Notes under the pieces: model-generated | Told to the model about the DNA's origin: nothing | What the model saw: the letters and a program-made list of their open reading frames with translations, nothing else | Databases searched by the model: none | DNA from: Psilocybe azurescens | Lineage: Eukaryota > Basidiomycota > Agaricomycetes > Agaricales > Agrocybaceae | Direction of reading: 5' to 3' | Assembly: GCA_023853785.1 (NCBI GenBank) | Contig: JAJIRX010000265.1 | Location: 21,672-85,671, forward strand | DNA length: 64,000 nt | Made by a program: the position numbers and the translations under genes | Shown: piece after piece, positions 11,889 to 23,729 of the stretch | How the letters are laid out: each line of letters opens with the position of its first letter | How positions within the stretch are numbered: the stretch's first letter is position 1

Positions 11889-13860
11889 TGATTGTCCATG
11901 CGGGAACACATAGTTTGGGCATAAAGTATGCGTATATTCGGAGGGTGCTGTGGCATTAATGTGAAAGGAAAATGGAGAAGCCTAGATATTAAAATGTCCC
12001 ACAATATGATGAAATAATAATAATATTCGATCCCTCCGACACTGACCAAGTCATTGAGACCGTATGTATGTTGGGCATAGATGTTGACTATGAAAAGCTA
12101 AAGAGTAGCCCCCTCTTTGATAGCCTGATTCACATATACGCAACTGTACATTGATTTCCATGAAGCACTAACCTCGGATCAGTGGTCACTATTCAGACCA
12201 AAGTCTGGTGCACTTTGTCCTCTCTTTTCCTCTTCTCTTCAAAGTCGCCTCGGGGTTACTTATATCCCACATGCGACTATTTAATGAATGAAACAATATA
12301 TTACATTCCTTCAAGCCGATTGAAAATCAAAGGTGTTCGATGCCCTAAACTTTCGCGACGTATATATGTATGAATTTTATCTACAGTACAGTACCAGTCC
12401 GAAAAAGTGTTCTCGGCTCATTTTTGTCAGCTGGATGACTCGCTGGCTGTATGTAAAGATGTGGGTCGTTATCATGTATTAAATTTGCTTAATAATATTG
12501 TCGTCGCGAGCCAAATATCAAATCAGCGTCGGTCCTCCCTCCTGGATGAGATCGTAACCTCACCAAGAGCCAGCAGCGGTCACAGAAGACAAGAAAGAGG
12601 ACGATAAACAAGTAGGTGACGCATGGATTGCATGTGGTGGAATAATTATCGGGATATCCAGATCATGTGTAGCGCATAGTTAAAGTGTAGGTGGAAATGT
12701 GGGATGGAGGCCTAAGAAAACCCACAATACGCTCAAATGTAATAAAATCCGAACGGCGGGATCTTTAGTATATGGGGGTAATCTAAGCATGAGGATAGGG
12801 GTGCGGGTGCGGGTGCGGTGTCAAGTGCATGGGCTTGGGCGGGCATAGAATGTAGGGTGTCTTCGGGGTGGTCAAGACATCAAGACACGGATAGAGCATC
12901 GGTCGGAAGACAGGGGTGGTTGTAGTCATTTTATTTCTTCGGTATTTCTTCTTTTCGTGTTTTCGGGCAGCGCATGGGAATCCAAATCCACAAGTCATAA
13001 ATCAAATCGCAATCGCAATCGCAAAGGGGTCACAAAATCAAGCGAACCAAAAAGGCTAAAAACGAAGCGCCCCAGCACCCGACTCAATCTCCGTCCGTAG
13101 AATGGTTACGGAGGAGGAGAGCAGGGGATGTCATCGCTTTTACTTAGTACCCGGGCTCGCATGTAGTAGAATCACACAAGAATAACAACACACAGAGCGT
13201 ACACTCACATATACACCCAAACCTAAACCCAACCCCCATCCGGAGGACTCAAAAATCCAAAAACAATCCAAAAAATGCACTCCAGATGCAGGCATCAGCA
13301 CACGGCGTGGCAGCATACAATTCAGAAGCCCAGGCGCGCGAGGGCGCACACACAATCGACTCGGACGTTAAAATCAAAGCAGAAGATCGCAATAATGATG
13401 AATAGGAGAAAGGAAGGAGATTGGAGGAATGGATGGAGGGATAGACGGTGTGCTCCAGCGCATATGATGCTTTCGGGTGTGGTATTGGTGAGTCGGGATG
13501 TGAAAAAGGAACGAAAAAGTCAAGGTGAAGTTGAAGTTGAACGTGAAGGGTAAATTGCGGAAGGGAGGTAAAAGTGCGAAGAAAATGGAAGGGTGTCATT
13601 TGAAATTTAAAAATGGGGATTTAAGAACAAAGTGAAAGCGCAGAGGGAGGGTGTGGGAAGTCGGAGGCAGGTGAACGACGCGAACATGAACCCAAAGAAA
13701 CAAATCAAGCGCCAAAAATCAATATTCCATCCCTAATCATAAATTACAGTGCACGCACCAACGCACACCCTCCAATCAATAATCCATTCCAATATACCAA
13801 TCCACAATCGACGATGGGTCATACTCCTCTTCCATCTCCTGAACAAGGATCAGACATCGG
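11889..13860. repeat. array blocks A and B, copy 2 (non-coding)
   Basis: This is the NACHT 3' flank followed by purine-rich block B. Anchors shared with the other copies are GAATGAAACAATATATTAC (about 12287), TACAGTACAGTACCAG (about 12383), CACCAAGAGCC (about 12563) and CTCCGTCCGTAGAATGG (about 13089). AT-rich sequence directly after the NACHT stop (about 12000-12040, AATAATAATATTCGA) is conserved in all four copies and may include the polyadenylation region. No gene is seen. Confidence 0.7.
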
Positions 13861-14060
13861 GGTAGGACTTGTGGGCATTTGACAAAGAAGACATTGATAA
13901 AGACGACAACGACAAGGGACGGGAGGGAGGGGATGAAGAATGGGCTTAACCGTTGGCGCGACAGGTGTAGCGATACGCGAGGGCTTTGGCTTAGGAATCG
14001 TGATCGCGTGTCCTAGTCACCCGCTTTCGGTCACTGAAATGATTAGGTAAGTGAGTGTGC
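13861..14060 (-). pseudogene. gene C fragment, copy 2
   Basis: This short remnant matches about 49130-49220 of the longer gene C copy (GGGCATTTGAC..AAG, GACGACAA.GA.GGG, TGACAGGYGTAG). Everything on either side of that part of gene C is deleted, so block B runs almost directly into the SEC61-like copy 2. Confidence 0.4.
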
Positions 14061-14109
14061 CGAGCTCTTTCCTCGTGGCCTTCCGTACTCATTCCTCCTC
14101 CATCTCTCC

Positions 14110-15281
14110 CACTTTCGTGCTCGCTGATCTCGTCTGGCCTTTCTTACCGATACTACCACAAGTTTCCTCGCCAGATATAAAGTACGTTTTCTTTTGTTAA
14201 ACCGCACACAACACGTACAGACCGTCGTGTCACAAGGTGCTATCTTTCTAGTGTGCTCGCAAGTGCCCCTGTACGGTATCATGTCCTCCAACTCTTCCAA
14301 CCCGCTCTATTGGATGCACGTCATCCTTGCCTCTAATCATGAGACACTCATGCAATTCTGAATCACGCCTATTATCACTTCCTGAATGATCATACAGCTT
14401 TTGGCGGGTGCAAACCTTATCGATGTCGATTTCAGGCTTAAGGAAGGTCGGGCATTGTTCAGTGGTGCTCAGAAATGTGAGTGTCATGTCGTCTTGTGCC
14501 ATGTACATTACAACCCTGCTCCATACGCACCCTTCTTTTCTTTTTGCTAGCTCTTCATCACCTATATATGCACACACGCAAAGAAGCGCATATATTGACT
14601 ACAATTTCTTAGTCTTCACTATCATCATCGTCCTCGGCCAAGCCACGGTCTACTCGCTTACAGGGCTCTACGGCGTGCCGTCCGACCTCGGGGCCAAGGC
14701 CTGCCTCTTACTCGTCATTCAGCTCATCATCGCCGCGCTCATTGTGATCTTCGTCGACGAGCTCCTGCAGAAGGGGTGCAGCCTGAGATTGGGCATCAAT
14801 CTGTTCATTGCGACCAACATCTCGAGTCGATTGTCTGGAAGGCTTTCTCGCCTCCTTTTGTTAACATCGGCAGAGCGCATTGATGGGCAACGTGTTCATT
14901 GTGTCGCAGATGCTGGCGACTCGGTTCCCGCGGAACTTGCTGGTTAAGATTTTGGGTGTTTGCGAGGTTAGTTCTATATTTTTTTCTAAAGATGTTGGAA
15001 TTTTGGCTGACGTGTTATCCCCGTTCTCTAGCTACTTGTTTTGTTTCGTTCCCTTTGGTCTCCAGCACCTCGAAGACTGCCCGCAACTTAGCGCTACAGG
15101 TGGTATCGCATACTACATGTCGCGACCACACACGATCAAAGAACCCGTCCTGGACCCGATCCACACGACGATCTACATCGCCTTCATGCTCAGTGCGTGT
15201 GCACTGTTTAGTAAGACATTAATTGAGATCTCTGGGAGCGGCCCAAGGGATGTGGCGAAGCAGCTGAAGGACGGCCAGGTG
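14110..15281 (+). pseudogene. SEC61-alpha-like pseudogene, copy 2 (S2)
   Basis: The N-terminal exon reads [17 protein letters not shown]. The next exon lacks the NQKVLWTAV codons, then continues [12 protein letters not shown] and [11 protein letters not shown] before a TGA near 14361. Exon c from about 14614 is well preserved: [13 protein letters not shown], then [25 protein letters not shown] with the hydrophobic profile of a transmembrane helix and its loop. An internal deletion joins TNI directly to the region before [16 protein letters not shown], removing about 90 codons. The GGIAYYMSRPHTIKEP and SGSGPRDVAKQLKD segments follow, and the copy ends at 15281 without the last two exons. This lesion set differs from S1, so the copies decayed independently. 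Confidence 0.85.
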
Positions 15282-15435
15282 AGCTTTGCATATCTCTGCA
15301 CGATAGATGGCACACTTACAAATGGTTTATGCGATAGATATCTGTCAGTGACTGTCTGCTGTCTGTGGGAGGTGTATATGAAGCTTTGAGTCTATCATTA
15401 GGTTCGTTGAGTGGGGAAGGTGCAGAGTGATAAGG

Positions 15436-16110
15436 ATTATTGGCTGGATTGTCAGCTGTGGGATGGCTTGTGAATGTCCCGCGGGGATGACGTAGGGCGC
15501 ATGGTACGTTTCTTGTGTTATTGCTAATGTGTCTTGCTCATGATATTCCTTGCATTCAGCGATGCATAACGCAGAGTTCCCGTCAGGATGTTTTGACGTC
15601 CGCCAAACTCACATCCGCTTCCTTATCTTGCCATTCCGTCGACCCATACCGACCGACGTGATCGAGCATCGGCCTCGGTTATTGCCTCTGGTCCGTGCGT
15701 GTACTGCCGCCCCGCTACGAAGATTCTACTCTAACGCAACGTATCGATTTCCGGCAATCTGTGCATTCTCACATCGCCTGTCGTTCTATCAAACACCGGA
15801 TATGCTCCTGCCATGTCGTATCGATTTCCGGCAAACTGTGCATTCGCGCGGCTTCTGTCATCATGACACAGTGCCGTTGAGGGGAAGGCTGACTAGCGAT
15901 AGGGTACAGGATGGGTTTTAAGCTGTGGGATGAGTTATGAATGTCCGGCGAAGATGACATGGCACATGGTACGTTTCTTGTGCTATTCTCGATGTCTTTT
16001 GCTGACAACACTTTTTCCATTCAGTGATTCATGACGCCGAGGGCCTGTTGCGATGTTCTGGCGTCTACCGAACTCACATCCCGCCTCCTTAACTCGCCAT
16101 TCCCACCTTT
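15436..16110. repeat. imperfect direct duplication of about 200 bp
   Basis: About 15436-15640 and 15908-16110 are imperfect direct copies roughly 470 bp apart. Both run from AGCTGTGGGATG through CATGGTACGTTTCTTGTG to TTCAG and ACTCACATCC. Between them a smaller repeat (TATCGATTTCCGGCAA at about 15740 and 15825) is spaced about 85 bp. The AG and GTACGT signals could be splice sites of an old exon, but no protein family is evident. The flanking stretch 15282-15435 and 16111-16490 holds nothing I recognise. Confidence 0.55.
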
Positions 16111-16492
16111 CATGCGCCTTGTATGTCAGGCCGAGCTCTAAACCATGCTCTCGGCCCTCAATCAAATTTCTACCACATACATTGCCTTCCTGCAAGCCAC
16201 AAGCTCGCTCAGACCGTCGTTAGGGTTCATCATGTACCATTATCAAGATATCTCGCAAGTGTTAACGCAGTGCATTGTCTTCCGCAAACCGTGGAACCTC
16301 GAACCAAACCTATCGTTCTCCGGCTAAGGGTGATTATCCGCATCACCCCATGGTTTATTGCTCCCTTTTCACGGAGTTCGAGTCATGACTGCCTCGTGTT
16401 CATGAAAGATGACTCTCTCAAATTTTGGGGTAAGTTTCACAGCTAATATCGTTCATTGGATTACGCTGACACCAATCAGTACAGAACGGATG

Positions 16493-17254
16493 TCACTGTG
16501 ATATAGGGTTAGGGTTACGACGACGAAGGTATTTGTTCATCTCACTATTCATTTGTGTGGTAAACTGACCTGTAGATTGTCGCAGAGTGTGTGGTACAGT
16601 ATCCTGCAGCTTGTAGGCCAGGGTGGATGGATGTTGGAGAGGATTAGCGCTGTTAGGGGCTGAGGCTGAGGCTGAGGCTTCGGGCTTCAGTTGGTGATGG
16701 TTGGGTACGAATTCCGATGTGTCCGTAGATAGACCGGTTACGCCTTCTATTACCCTTCGGGGTGTCCAACCTCTGCACAAATATTATCAAAAGGTGTTAG
16801 AGTAGTTCAACTACGCTCTTTTTTCGTGTATACGTAGATTTCATTATCTTTACAACAACAAGCGAGATAAAATCCAACAGAAAGAGTATCATTCACATAC
16901 GCCTGCACGATACAGTTGCCTGGCATTTACTGACACGACGCAGTGAGGATGTTCACCATATCATCATATCTTGTCCACATCCGAATAGGAGGAACCTGTA
17001 GAGAGGTTGCACGAACGGGTGAGGAGGAAGTATATCAATTCCTGAGCTGTTGGACTCCAAGAGACGTGTTATCGGTACGGTGTCAGTGAATTCAAACTGG
17101 TCCGTCGAGGATGGAAAACGTACATGTTGAAGCCGACGGGTGCTGGGACGACAATTGGAATGGTTCCAGGACTCCCACCAGACCTTTGGGGAACAGATAA
17201 AGTAGCGATGGCAATGGCGAGAAGAGTAGTAGCAGATGCAAAGAAGTTGAACAT
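16493..17254 (-). pseudogene. small secreted-protein gene H, copy 1
   Basis: Exon 1 (17254-17124) starts MFNFFASATTLLAIAIATLS, a good signal peptide, followed by SGGSPGTIPIVVPAPVGFN. The donor GTACGT at 17123 and an acceptor near 17055 join it in frame to SGIDILPPHPFVQPLYRFLL. A third exon (about 16745-16560) is Ser/Ala/Pro-rich. Compared with copy 2 (28755-28145) there are extra bases in the CAAGATATG region (about 16960), which end the reading frame after CGQDMMIW. The product would be secreted and function is unknown; I do not recognise a named domain. A telomere-like TAGGGTTAGGGTTA run lies at its 3' end (about 16505). Confidence 0.45.
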
Positions 17255-17965
17255 GAACTTTTCCTCCGCTAAAACAAGTCTGCCTTTATACAAAATTTGC
17301 GTCCTACAAGCTGGATACTCGAGTATACAATGTCGTGTTCAACACTAAGTTATTCAGAGTTTGGCTGGCGGCGCTGGATTATCGCGATAATGCCACTGGA
17401 GATCACACAATTTGGAAGCTTTCCAAAGACGATTCTATTGAACGGAGACTATAATCAGTCATAGCAGATGTACGCTGTACATTTTGGGTCTGCATGAAGG
17501 AGGTCAAATCGTACTATAATGTTTGAATTCGAAGCCAGCCTTAATTTCTCTCCAATAAATCGGACGTTCCGATGAGAATTAAGTTCGCAATCTACTCCGC
17601 CAAATCAGTCAGTTTACAAGCTGATCAAATGGGATAGAAATATTACATGCTTTTGATCCATCCCAAGTGGTTTGAACAAATGCGAACGAATATATTCACA
17701 GTTGGATAAACCAAGAAAATTTAATCGTGTGTAACATCGGTAATTTGTCCTAGTGTTTGGGTCCATCGCCTTTCAAAAATTCGGTCTTCGATTGAAATTG
17801 CACTCGCCGTTGTTGTTGGCGGTCGAATGCTCTGGCATTGTGAGTTTGATAATGAATAAATTCATTATTTTTCAATGACTCTACAGTGGCGGAGGAAGAG
17901 CAATTTGAAGTACAAACAGTCGGGTCCGATCAAATTGACACGGACCATGGACCGACGCAGTAGGG

Positions 17966-18020
17966 GGTTCCTATAAGCCCTGGTCTGCCTTTTGGACTGC
18001 TGCCTATGTGGACGGGATGT
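17966..18020 (+). pseudogene. relic of a NACHT gene C-terminus
   Basis: About 55 bp align without a gap to the LIPMSPCLAFW region of the NACHT copies (for example TTTTGGACTGCTG, shared with copies 2 and 3). It is followed at about 18030-18660 by a diverged block A/B, which is the order NACHT then A seen in every unit. This points to an older, nearly erased unit between SEC61 copies 2 and 3. The stretch 17340-17960 before it holds no recognisable gene. Confidence 0.5.
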
Positions 18021-18029
18021 TACAAAACA

Positions 18030-19320
18030 TTTCCTTTGTAGGAATCCATTTGGTGGCACCATAATCTCTACCAGCCGCGTTTGACGGTCGGCATTATGTG
18101 GCAATCTCCTCTTTACCGCAAAGGAATTTGATGCCAGGCATCCCGACCCCTCCTTTTGTGCCCAGGAATATTTACCGATTTTGACGGATTTTCTAGATGG
18201 TATATCCAGAGTGGTGCAGCGCATAACATAAGGGATGTATGGTGAGCGTACACAGATCCACCGTGCAACTCGAGGCAAAATTCGGAACGGAGGAGATCTG
18301 TAGTGGTGGTAATGCCGTGAGGTCGGGAGTAGGGGCAGATACCGCGCCAAGCGCGTGAGGACATTAGGGTGCTATCGGTATTCAGCGTTGGCATTGTCGA
18401 GACATTGAGACATCAGCGATGTTGCAGTCGTAATTATTCCAGTTATTTAATTGGGCGAGTTCAAATTCTTCTTATTTTTTCGTGTCAATTGAGGAGCAGG
18501 TACGAGAATTTCACGACAATGAATACAAGAACGACAACAAAAAAGGTTACAAGCTACCAAGTGCAGAGAAAGAATAAAATTTTTAGCAAAGCAGCACCCC
18601 ACACATGCACAGAACAGAATCGAGTCCAGCTCCGTCGATATTAACTTGGAAGAATGGAGGAAAACAGCAAGAGCTGCCGTTATGTTTAAACAGTTATTGA
18701 CAAGCAGCTTGTATTTATTAGGAGAACGAAGAACGCTGAATGAATAAAGGCACGGTCAAAGAAAATAAATTTCTAAGTGCGAGAAGAGAACGAGATGATG
18801 AAAGGGTTTGAAGCAAAGATTCGATGCAGGCGACGGGGCTAGTGAAAAAATACACTCCGTACTTACACAACAGCCAATTCATACGCCAACAAAGGAGGAG
18901 GACCGAGCACGTGAGGCAAAGGAGACAATAATTGAACCTAGTACTGAATCCAACACATCTTGGATGGTATGTTTCGGCGTATAGCGCTTTATTGCGTGAT
19001 TTATTTTGTATGTTGTAGTATAAAAGAAGGTAGAACAAAAACGCAGATATACAATATGGGTAGCACGCAAGGTTTTAGAATGGTGCTATGGAGACAAGCG
19101 AGAGTGGCAGAGGAGGCGAGGATAGGATGGGCCGCTCAGACGAGAAAGAGTGTGCTATGTTTGCTCGTGTTAACCTGGCTCTCACTATCTTATCTTATCT
19201 TTGCAACTTTTCACGGCCCCGGTATGCGATCCGATCAATGTTAATTCACGACGTCACGCGTCAACGGGCGACCTCCCTGTCGCCAAACCCCCATCATCTC
19301 CACTACCAGCCTGGTGCCTC
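18030..19320. repeat. older, diverged A/B block, first copy, plus adjoining repeat
   Basis: Resembles block A at GTGCAGCGCATA (about 18213), CGCGCCAAGCGCGTGAGG (about 18342) and the GTTGTCGAGACAT region (18394-18410), and block B at GAGTCCAGCTCCGTC (about 18621). The 18940-19150 part is also present at 29930-30135 (ATGGTATGTTTCGGCGTA and ATGGTAGGTTGCGGCGTA; GAGGATAGGATGGGCCGCTCAGAC). Both copies read open on the plus strand, but splice signals and family resemblance are lacking, so I do not call a gene. Confidence 0.5.
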
Positions 19321-19394
19321 ACCATCCTCAACCTACGCACACGTCATCAGCCACATCCACCACACGACCCCCTCGAAGAACTGCACATGTAGCT

Positions 19395-21108
19395 CCACCT
19401 CCGACACACCCTATTGGATGCACGTCATCCTGGCCTCTAATCATGGAATCATCTATTATCACTTCGGGAATGATCGTGCAGCTTTAGGCAGGTGCAAGCC
19501 TTATCGTTATGGATTCCATTGTTAAGGAGGATCGTCAGGCGTTGTTTGGTGGTGCCCAGAAATGTGGGTGTCGTGCCGTCTTACATCGTGCACATCCCAA
19601 ACCTTTTTCTATCCGCACCCTTTTCTTCCTACTGTCCAATGTCTTCATCATCTATATATGCACACGCACAAAGAAGCACACATACTGACTAAAATTTTGC
19701 AGTCTTTACCCTCATTATCGTTCTTGGTCAAGCCACCATCTACGTGCTCGCAGGGCTCTATGGCCAGTCGTCGGAATATGGGGCGGGCGGTGCTTCCTGC
19801 TCATCGCCCAGCTCATCGTCGCGGCACTGATCGTGATCGTCTTGGACGAGCTCCTGCGGAAGGGGTACGGGTTCGGATCCAGTATCAACCTGTTCATCGG
19901 GACCAATACCTGCGAGTCGATCATATGGAACGCGTTCTCACCTACCACTATGAACATCGGGCGCGGGAGCGAGTTCGAAGGTGCGCTCGTCGCGCTCTTC
20001 CATCTGCTCTTCACGTGGCACGACAAAGGCCAGGGCGCTGCACGAGGCGTTCTGGAGGGAGCTGCTCCCGAACATGATGTCGCTGGTCTTGACGGTGGTT
20101 ATTTTCGCGGTGGTGATCCACCTGCGGGGATTTAGGATTGACATCCCGGTGAAGAAAAATAGATCCAGAGGACAGTGGGGTACGTACCCGATCAATCTGT
20201 TTTATATGAGGACTATACTGATCATGCTACAGAGCGCGTTGGCGAACAATGTGTTTGTTGTGTCGCAGATGTTGGCGACTTGGTTCCCGCGGAATTTGTT
20301 GGTTAAGGTTCTGGGTGTTTGTTTTCTGTTTTCTTTTTCTGAGGGCGTTGGGATTTTGGCTGACCTTTTTCACAGTTCTCTTGCTACCTGTACCCTTCCC
20401 TTCCCTTGGGTCTGCAGCCCTCGAAGACTCCCCGCAACTCCCCGCAACAGGCGGGATCGCATACTACATGTCCCCACCGCATACGCTCACAGAAGCCATC
20501 CTGGACCCGATCCACACCGCGATATACATCATGTTCATGTTCAGTGCGTGTGCGCTGTTCAGTAAGATGTGGATTGAAATTTTGGGAGTGGACCGAGGGA
20601 TGTGGCGAAGCGGTTGAAAGATCAGCAGATGGTGTGTATTTTTCTTGTTGCCCATCTGCGTTGGATTTACGGTCGCCATTTCCACCTTCCCAACGCCATG
20701 CCATCTACCTACGCATGCATTCCATCCCTTCATTTTGTTTGCTTCTCCTCATCTTTCCTCTATTCGTCTTTAGCGTTTAACCCGATGCTAACTCCCTCCT
20801 GCACAACCAGGTAATGGCCGGCCACCGTGCGGCCACCGCGAAGGCTCGATATACAAGAAGCTCAAGCGCGTGATCCCGACGCGGCTGCATTCAGCGGCGC
20901 GATCCTTGGGTGCTATTGGGAGTGGCGCAGGGATTTTGATGGCTGTTACTATTATTTATATCTGTGAGTTTCCTTTCTCCTCTTATGGAGAGAGATAGAG
21001 GAATGTAGTAGGTGATTTTGTTTGGATGTTTTTTTGGATGTAGACTGGCAGATCGGCATGCGCGAATCGGGTGGGCCTGAGACGGCTGCGTTTGGTGATC
21101 CGCTATAA
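19395..21108 (+). pseudogene. SEC61-alpha-like pseudogene, copy 3 (S3), most complete 3' half
   Basis: The 5' end is a deletion junction: gene C-flank sequence (CTCCACCTCCGACACA) runs straight into [11 protein letters not shown], and both partners contain CTCCGACA, so a short-homology deletion is likely. Exon c (about 19703 on) keeps [20 protein letters not shown], then shifts frame near 19785; [18 protein letters not shown] and [13 protein letters not shown] follow, then another shift near 20030 and [34 protein letters not shown] and [18 protein letters not shown] match the family order. The final exons read [16 protein letters not shown] and IGMRESGGPETAAFGDPL and end at the TAA at 21108, the natural C-terminus, but a deletion removes part of the penultimate exon. 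At least three frameshifts rule out a normal product. Confidence 0.88.
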
Positions 21109-21868
21109 ATAAATAAAACAATCGACATCGACGTCCGACATCGCCTTTTGCACATTCGACTCTATACACCCTGCCCACCGCCTATATTCGCATACCTCTC
21201 CTCCTTCCCATCCTTTCCCTTCTTCATCGTAGAGAGCATACTAAATTGAGCCGTAGTCGTGTTGGTGATGGGTGCGTGGAAGTGCGTGGGATGAGGGGAG
21301 TAGGGAGGATGGTTGGTAGATGGAGGGATGCGATGTAATTTATAGTTCTGTTCGTTTGTTCGTTGTCTGTATATCAAAGAGTTATACACCCGGGGTGTAG
21401 TGTAAAAGAGCGTTTGAACCATTGTTGTTGCGTGACAGCCAGTGAAAGTAGGTGGATGGATGGATGGGAAACAGGGGTTGGGAGGAATTTTAGGATTGGC
21501 TGTGTAGAGAAGGTGAAGGCAGTGTCTCATCATGGTTTGTGTGAAATGTTCGAGTTATGTCTTACGATTATGGCTTATAATTCATTACATTCCTTCAAGC
21601 GCTTTGAAAGTGATTTTTAAACAAAAACAAAAACAAAAATGGCTCAGGTTTACATTTTCGTGAGGTACATAAGCAAGTTCAAACGTGTTGGCGCTTGAGG
21701 GAAAGACAACCAAAACCAAATTCGGTCAACACGTCCCTTTCAATCGTATGAGTCACGGCGTGCGCGTTGTAACCAAAGACTCCGTAAAGGGCACTTTATT
21801 ACGCCATATTCTCATTTCCCGGCAACGAGCAGACACTCTTCCTCCCAATTACGTATACCTTCTCAATC
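21109..21868. repeat. array block E, copy 2, with a piece of block F
   Basis: Shared with 32269-32900 and 50438-50900: the CTTCTTC.TCG...ACTAAAT stretch, ACCCGGGGTGTAG (about 21390), an A-rich run (AAACAAAAACAAAAA, about 21620) and GAGGTACATAAGCAAGTTC (about 21661). The last 90 bp (ATTCTCATTTCCCGGCAACGAGCAG, about 21808) belong to block F and run directly into a SEC61 3' exon, which marks a rearrangement junction at about 21868. Confidence 0.6.
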
Positions 21869-22016
21869 CCTGTACAAGGAGCTGAAGCAGGTGACCTCGA
21901 CTGAGGCTGCATTTGGCGGCGCGATCTTCAACTTGCTCTCTGTGGCAGCAGACCTTTCTGGTGCAATTGGGAGCGGCACGGAGATCTTGATAGCTGTTAC
22001 TATTATTTATAGCTGT
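21869..22016 (+). pseudogene. isolated SEC61-alpha-like 3' exon fragment
   Basis: The plus strand reads [19 protein letters not shown], then [20 protein letters not shown] and AVTIIYS, which is the penultimate region of Sec61-alpha (loop after helix 9 and last transmembrane helix) ending at a GTGAGTT donor. It is uninterrupted and closer to the canonical sequence here than the matching part of S3, which has lost this segment. It is therefore the remnant of a further SEC61 copy fused to block F. Confidence 0.8.
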
Positions 22017-23729
22017 GAGTTTTTTTTTTGACATCTCTTTCTGCACACCAACTCAACATACCCTGCCTACCGCCTTCTTCTAGATGCCCGTATTTCGCAT
22101 CCCTCTCCCCTCCCTCTCCCTCTCCTTCCCTTTCTCGCCGTTCACAACGTAACTGCTTTAATGTTCTTGATCGTGATATTTATCAAACGCCCACTATCCA
22201 TCTGTCTGTGGTGCTTATGGGAGCACTTGGTGACCCATGAGAGAATACTAAAGATCACGTTATCCCCGATAACTCGTCTCAAACATACCTCCTGAATTCT
22301 CCCCTCTACCTCTCAAATGCACACCGACGAATTGGGCTACTGTATAGCTAAATGGAAAAGCTTGGGTCATCGAAGGAACAACATTGAGTCGAGCTGCCGC
22401 CCGTTCGATTTGTTCTCCTCATGACCTGACTCCTTCCCTGCCTCTCTTGTTTCATGTATGTACGTGCCATTCGTAGTTTCAGCAGACATGATGAGTGAAA
22501 TCGGCGAGAACCATACCTCAAGACTCTGATATTCATGCGTTATCGCACAACACTGACTCTAGACTCGTGTAGTGTCGATCAGCTCTCTGTGCTGAGCTAC
22601 CTGTCTTCTCTTTCCAAGCTATTCTCACCGAACGGCATACATGTGGCTATCAAATCGAGCGACCCCTCAGATATGTTCTTTCAATGCAGCGGGCCTAGAA
22701 CATGTTCGTCATATATGCATGATGTAGGGGAAAGCAACTTCTGCGCTCGTCATGTAGCATATAGCCACGGGTTGGTTCGGATATTGTTTACGTTCGTCCC
22801 GTCCACCATAAAGTAGCCCAGTGACTCAAAACATCTTGTAGCTTGAAAATCAGATATCTGACCAGCACAGGCTGTATTTTCCATGTCGTGCTTGATGTTT
22901 TGAGAATACATATACCCTTGGAGAATTCCAGCGGGTACTCGCGATCCTACTCTCCTCGTACTCGTACTTGTGCTGCGGCTGGCACATCAAAAATGCGACC
23001 TCACCCATCCACGGTTCCACCCATCGCATGACGTTCGTGGGTTCTCGGCACGCAGAACTCGCCTTCAGCGCGCATCTGTTTGGTTAGTCGTAATTGGGTA
23101 GAGGTCGATTCATTGAACCATGTTCTCATTTCCTGGCCACGAGCAGACATTCTTCCTCGCAATTCCTTATATCTTCTCAATGCCAGTGACCAAACGTTGA
23201 CAGCCTAGAATTTCTCCTGTCTTTTAGTTCTCTTTCTCATGTCCCACTCATCATTTATTCGGTTTCATCGCACCACGTGTTAAGTGGACTCAATAGACTT
23301 TACTTTCAAAGATTGCTGCTTGGAGACTGGAGCCTCGCGATGGAGGTGAGTCAGGCGGGATAGATCCTTTATACTTCAACAATTAAAAAGCATCAGCATT
23401 AGTCCATATGTGCTTCCCTGAGCGATGTCAAGTTTTGTCAACGATGAGGCGTGTATGTTTGACCTTAAAATAACGGAAAGCCTGTGCCTGTGAGCCACGG
23501 CCATTTCGACACATCGTGCGAGAATGGAGTTACTGGTATGCCACAACTTGCTGACTTGTCTTCATACCACTCTCATTGTGCTTGTCCTGCTCGTCTCTGT
23601 CGCTTACCCAACTTCTTTCTCCCTTACTCATTTGGCGCTTACCCGAATTTGTGGTCTGTTACCCCCACCTAAAGACCGGCAACATAAGCGCATCCTATCA
23701 CCGAAGCTACACATAATACACCGCAGCCG
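22017..23729. repeat. array block F, copy 2, and NACHT copy 2 upstream region
   Basis: Parallel to 7870-8840, 32920-34480 and parts of 50900-52180. Anchors: ATCAAACGCCCACTATC (about 22184), CTGTCTTCTCTTTCCAAGCTATT (about 22600), GACGTTCGTGGGTTCTC (about 23030), TGTTTGACCTTAAAATAACGG (about 23456). An open stretch at 22535-22816 resembles 33261-33560 at the protein level, but this only reflects recent duplication. The polypyrimidine run at about 22100-22135 follows the SEC61 fragment. Confidence 0.6.

Noticed and set aside
14408..14947. Functional membrane protein gene of 179 codons
   Set aside because: The hydrophobic frame is one exon of a SEC61-like pseudogene with stops and deletions on both sides.
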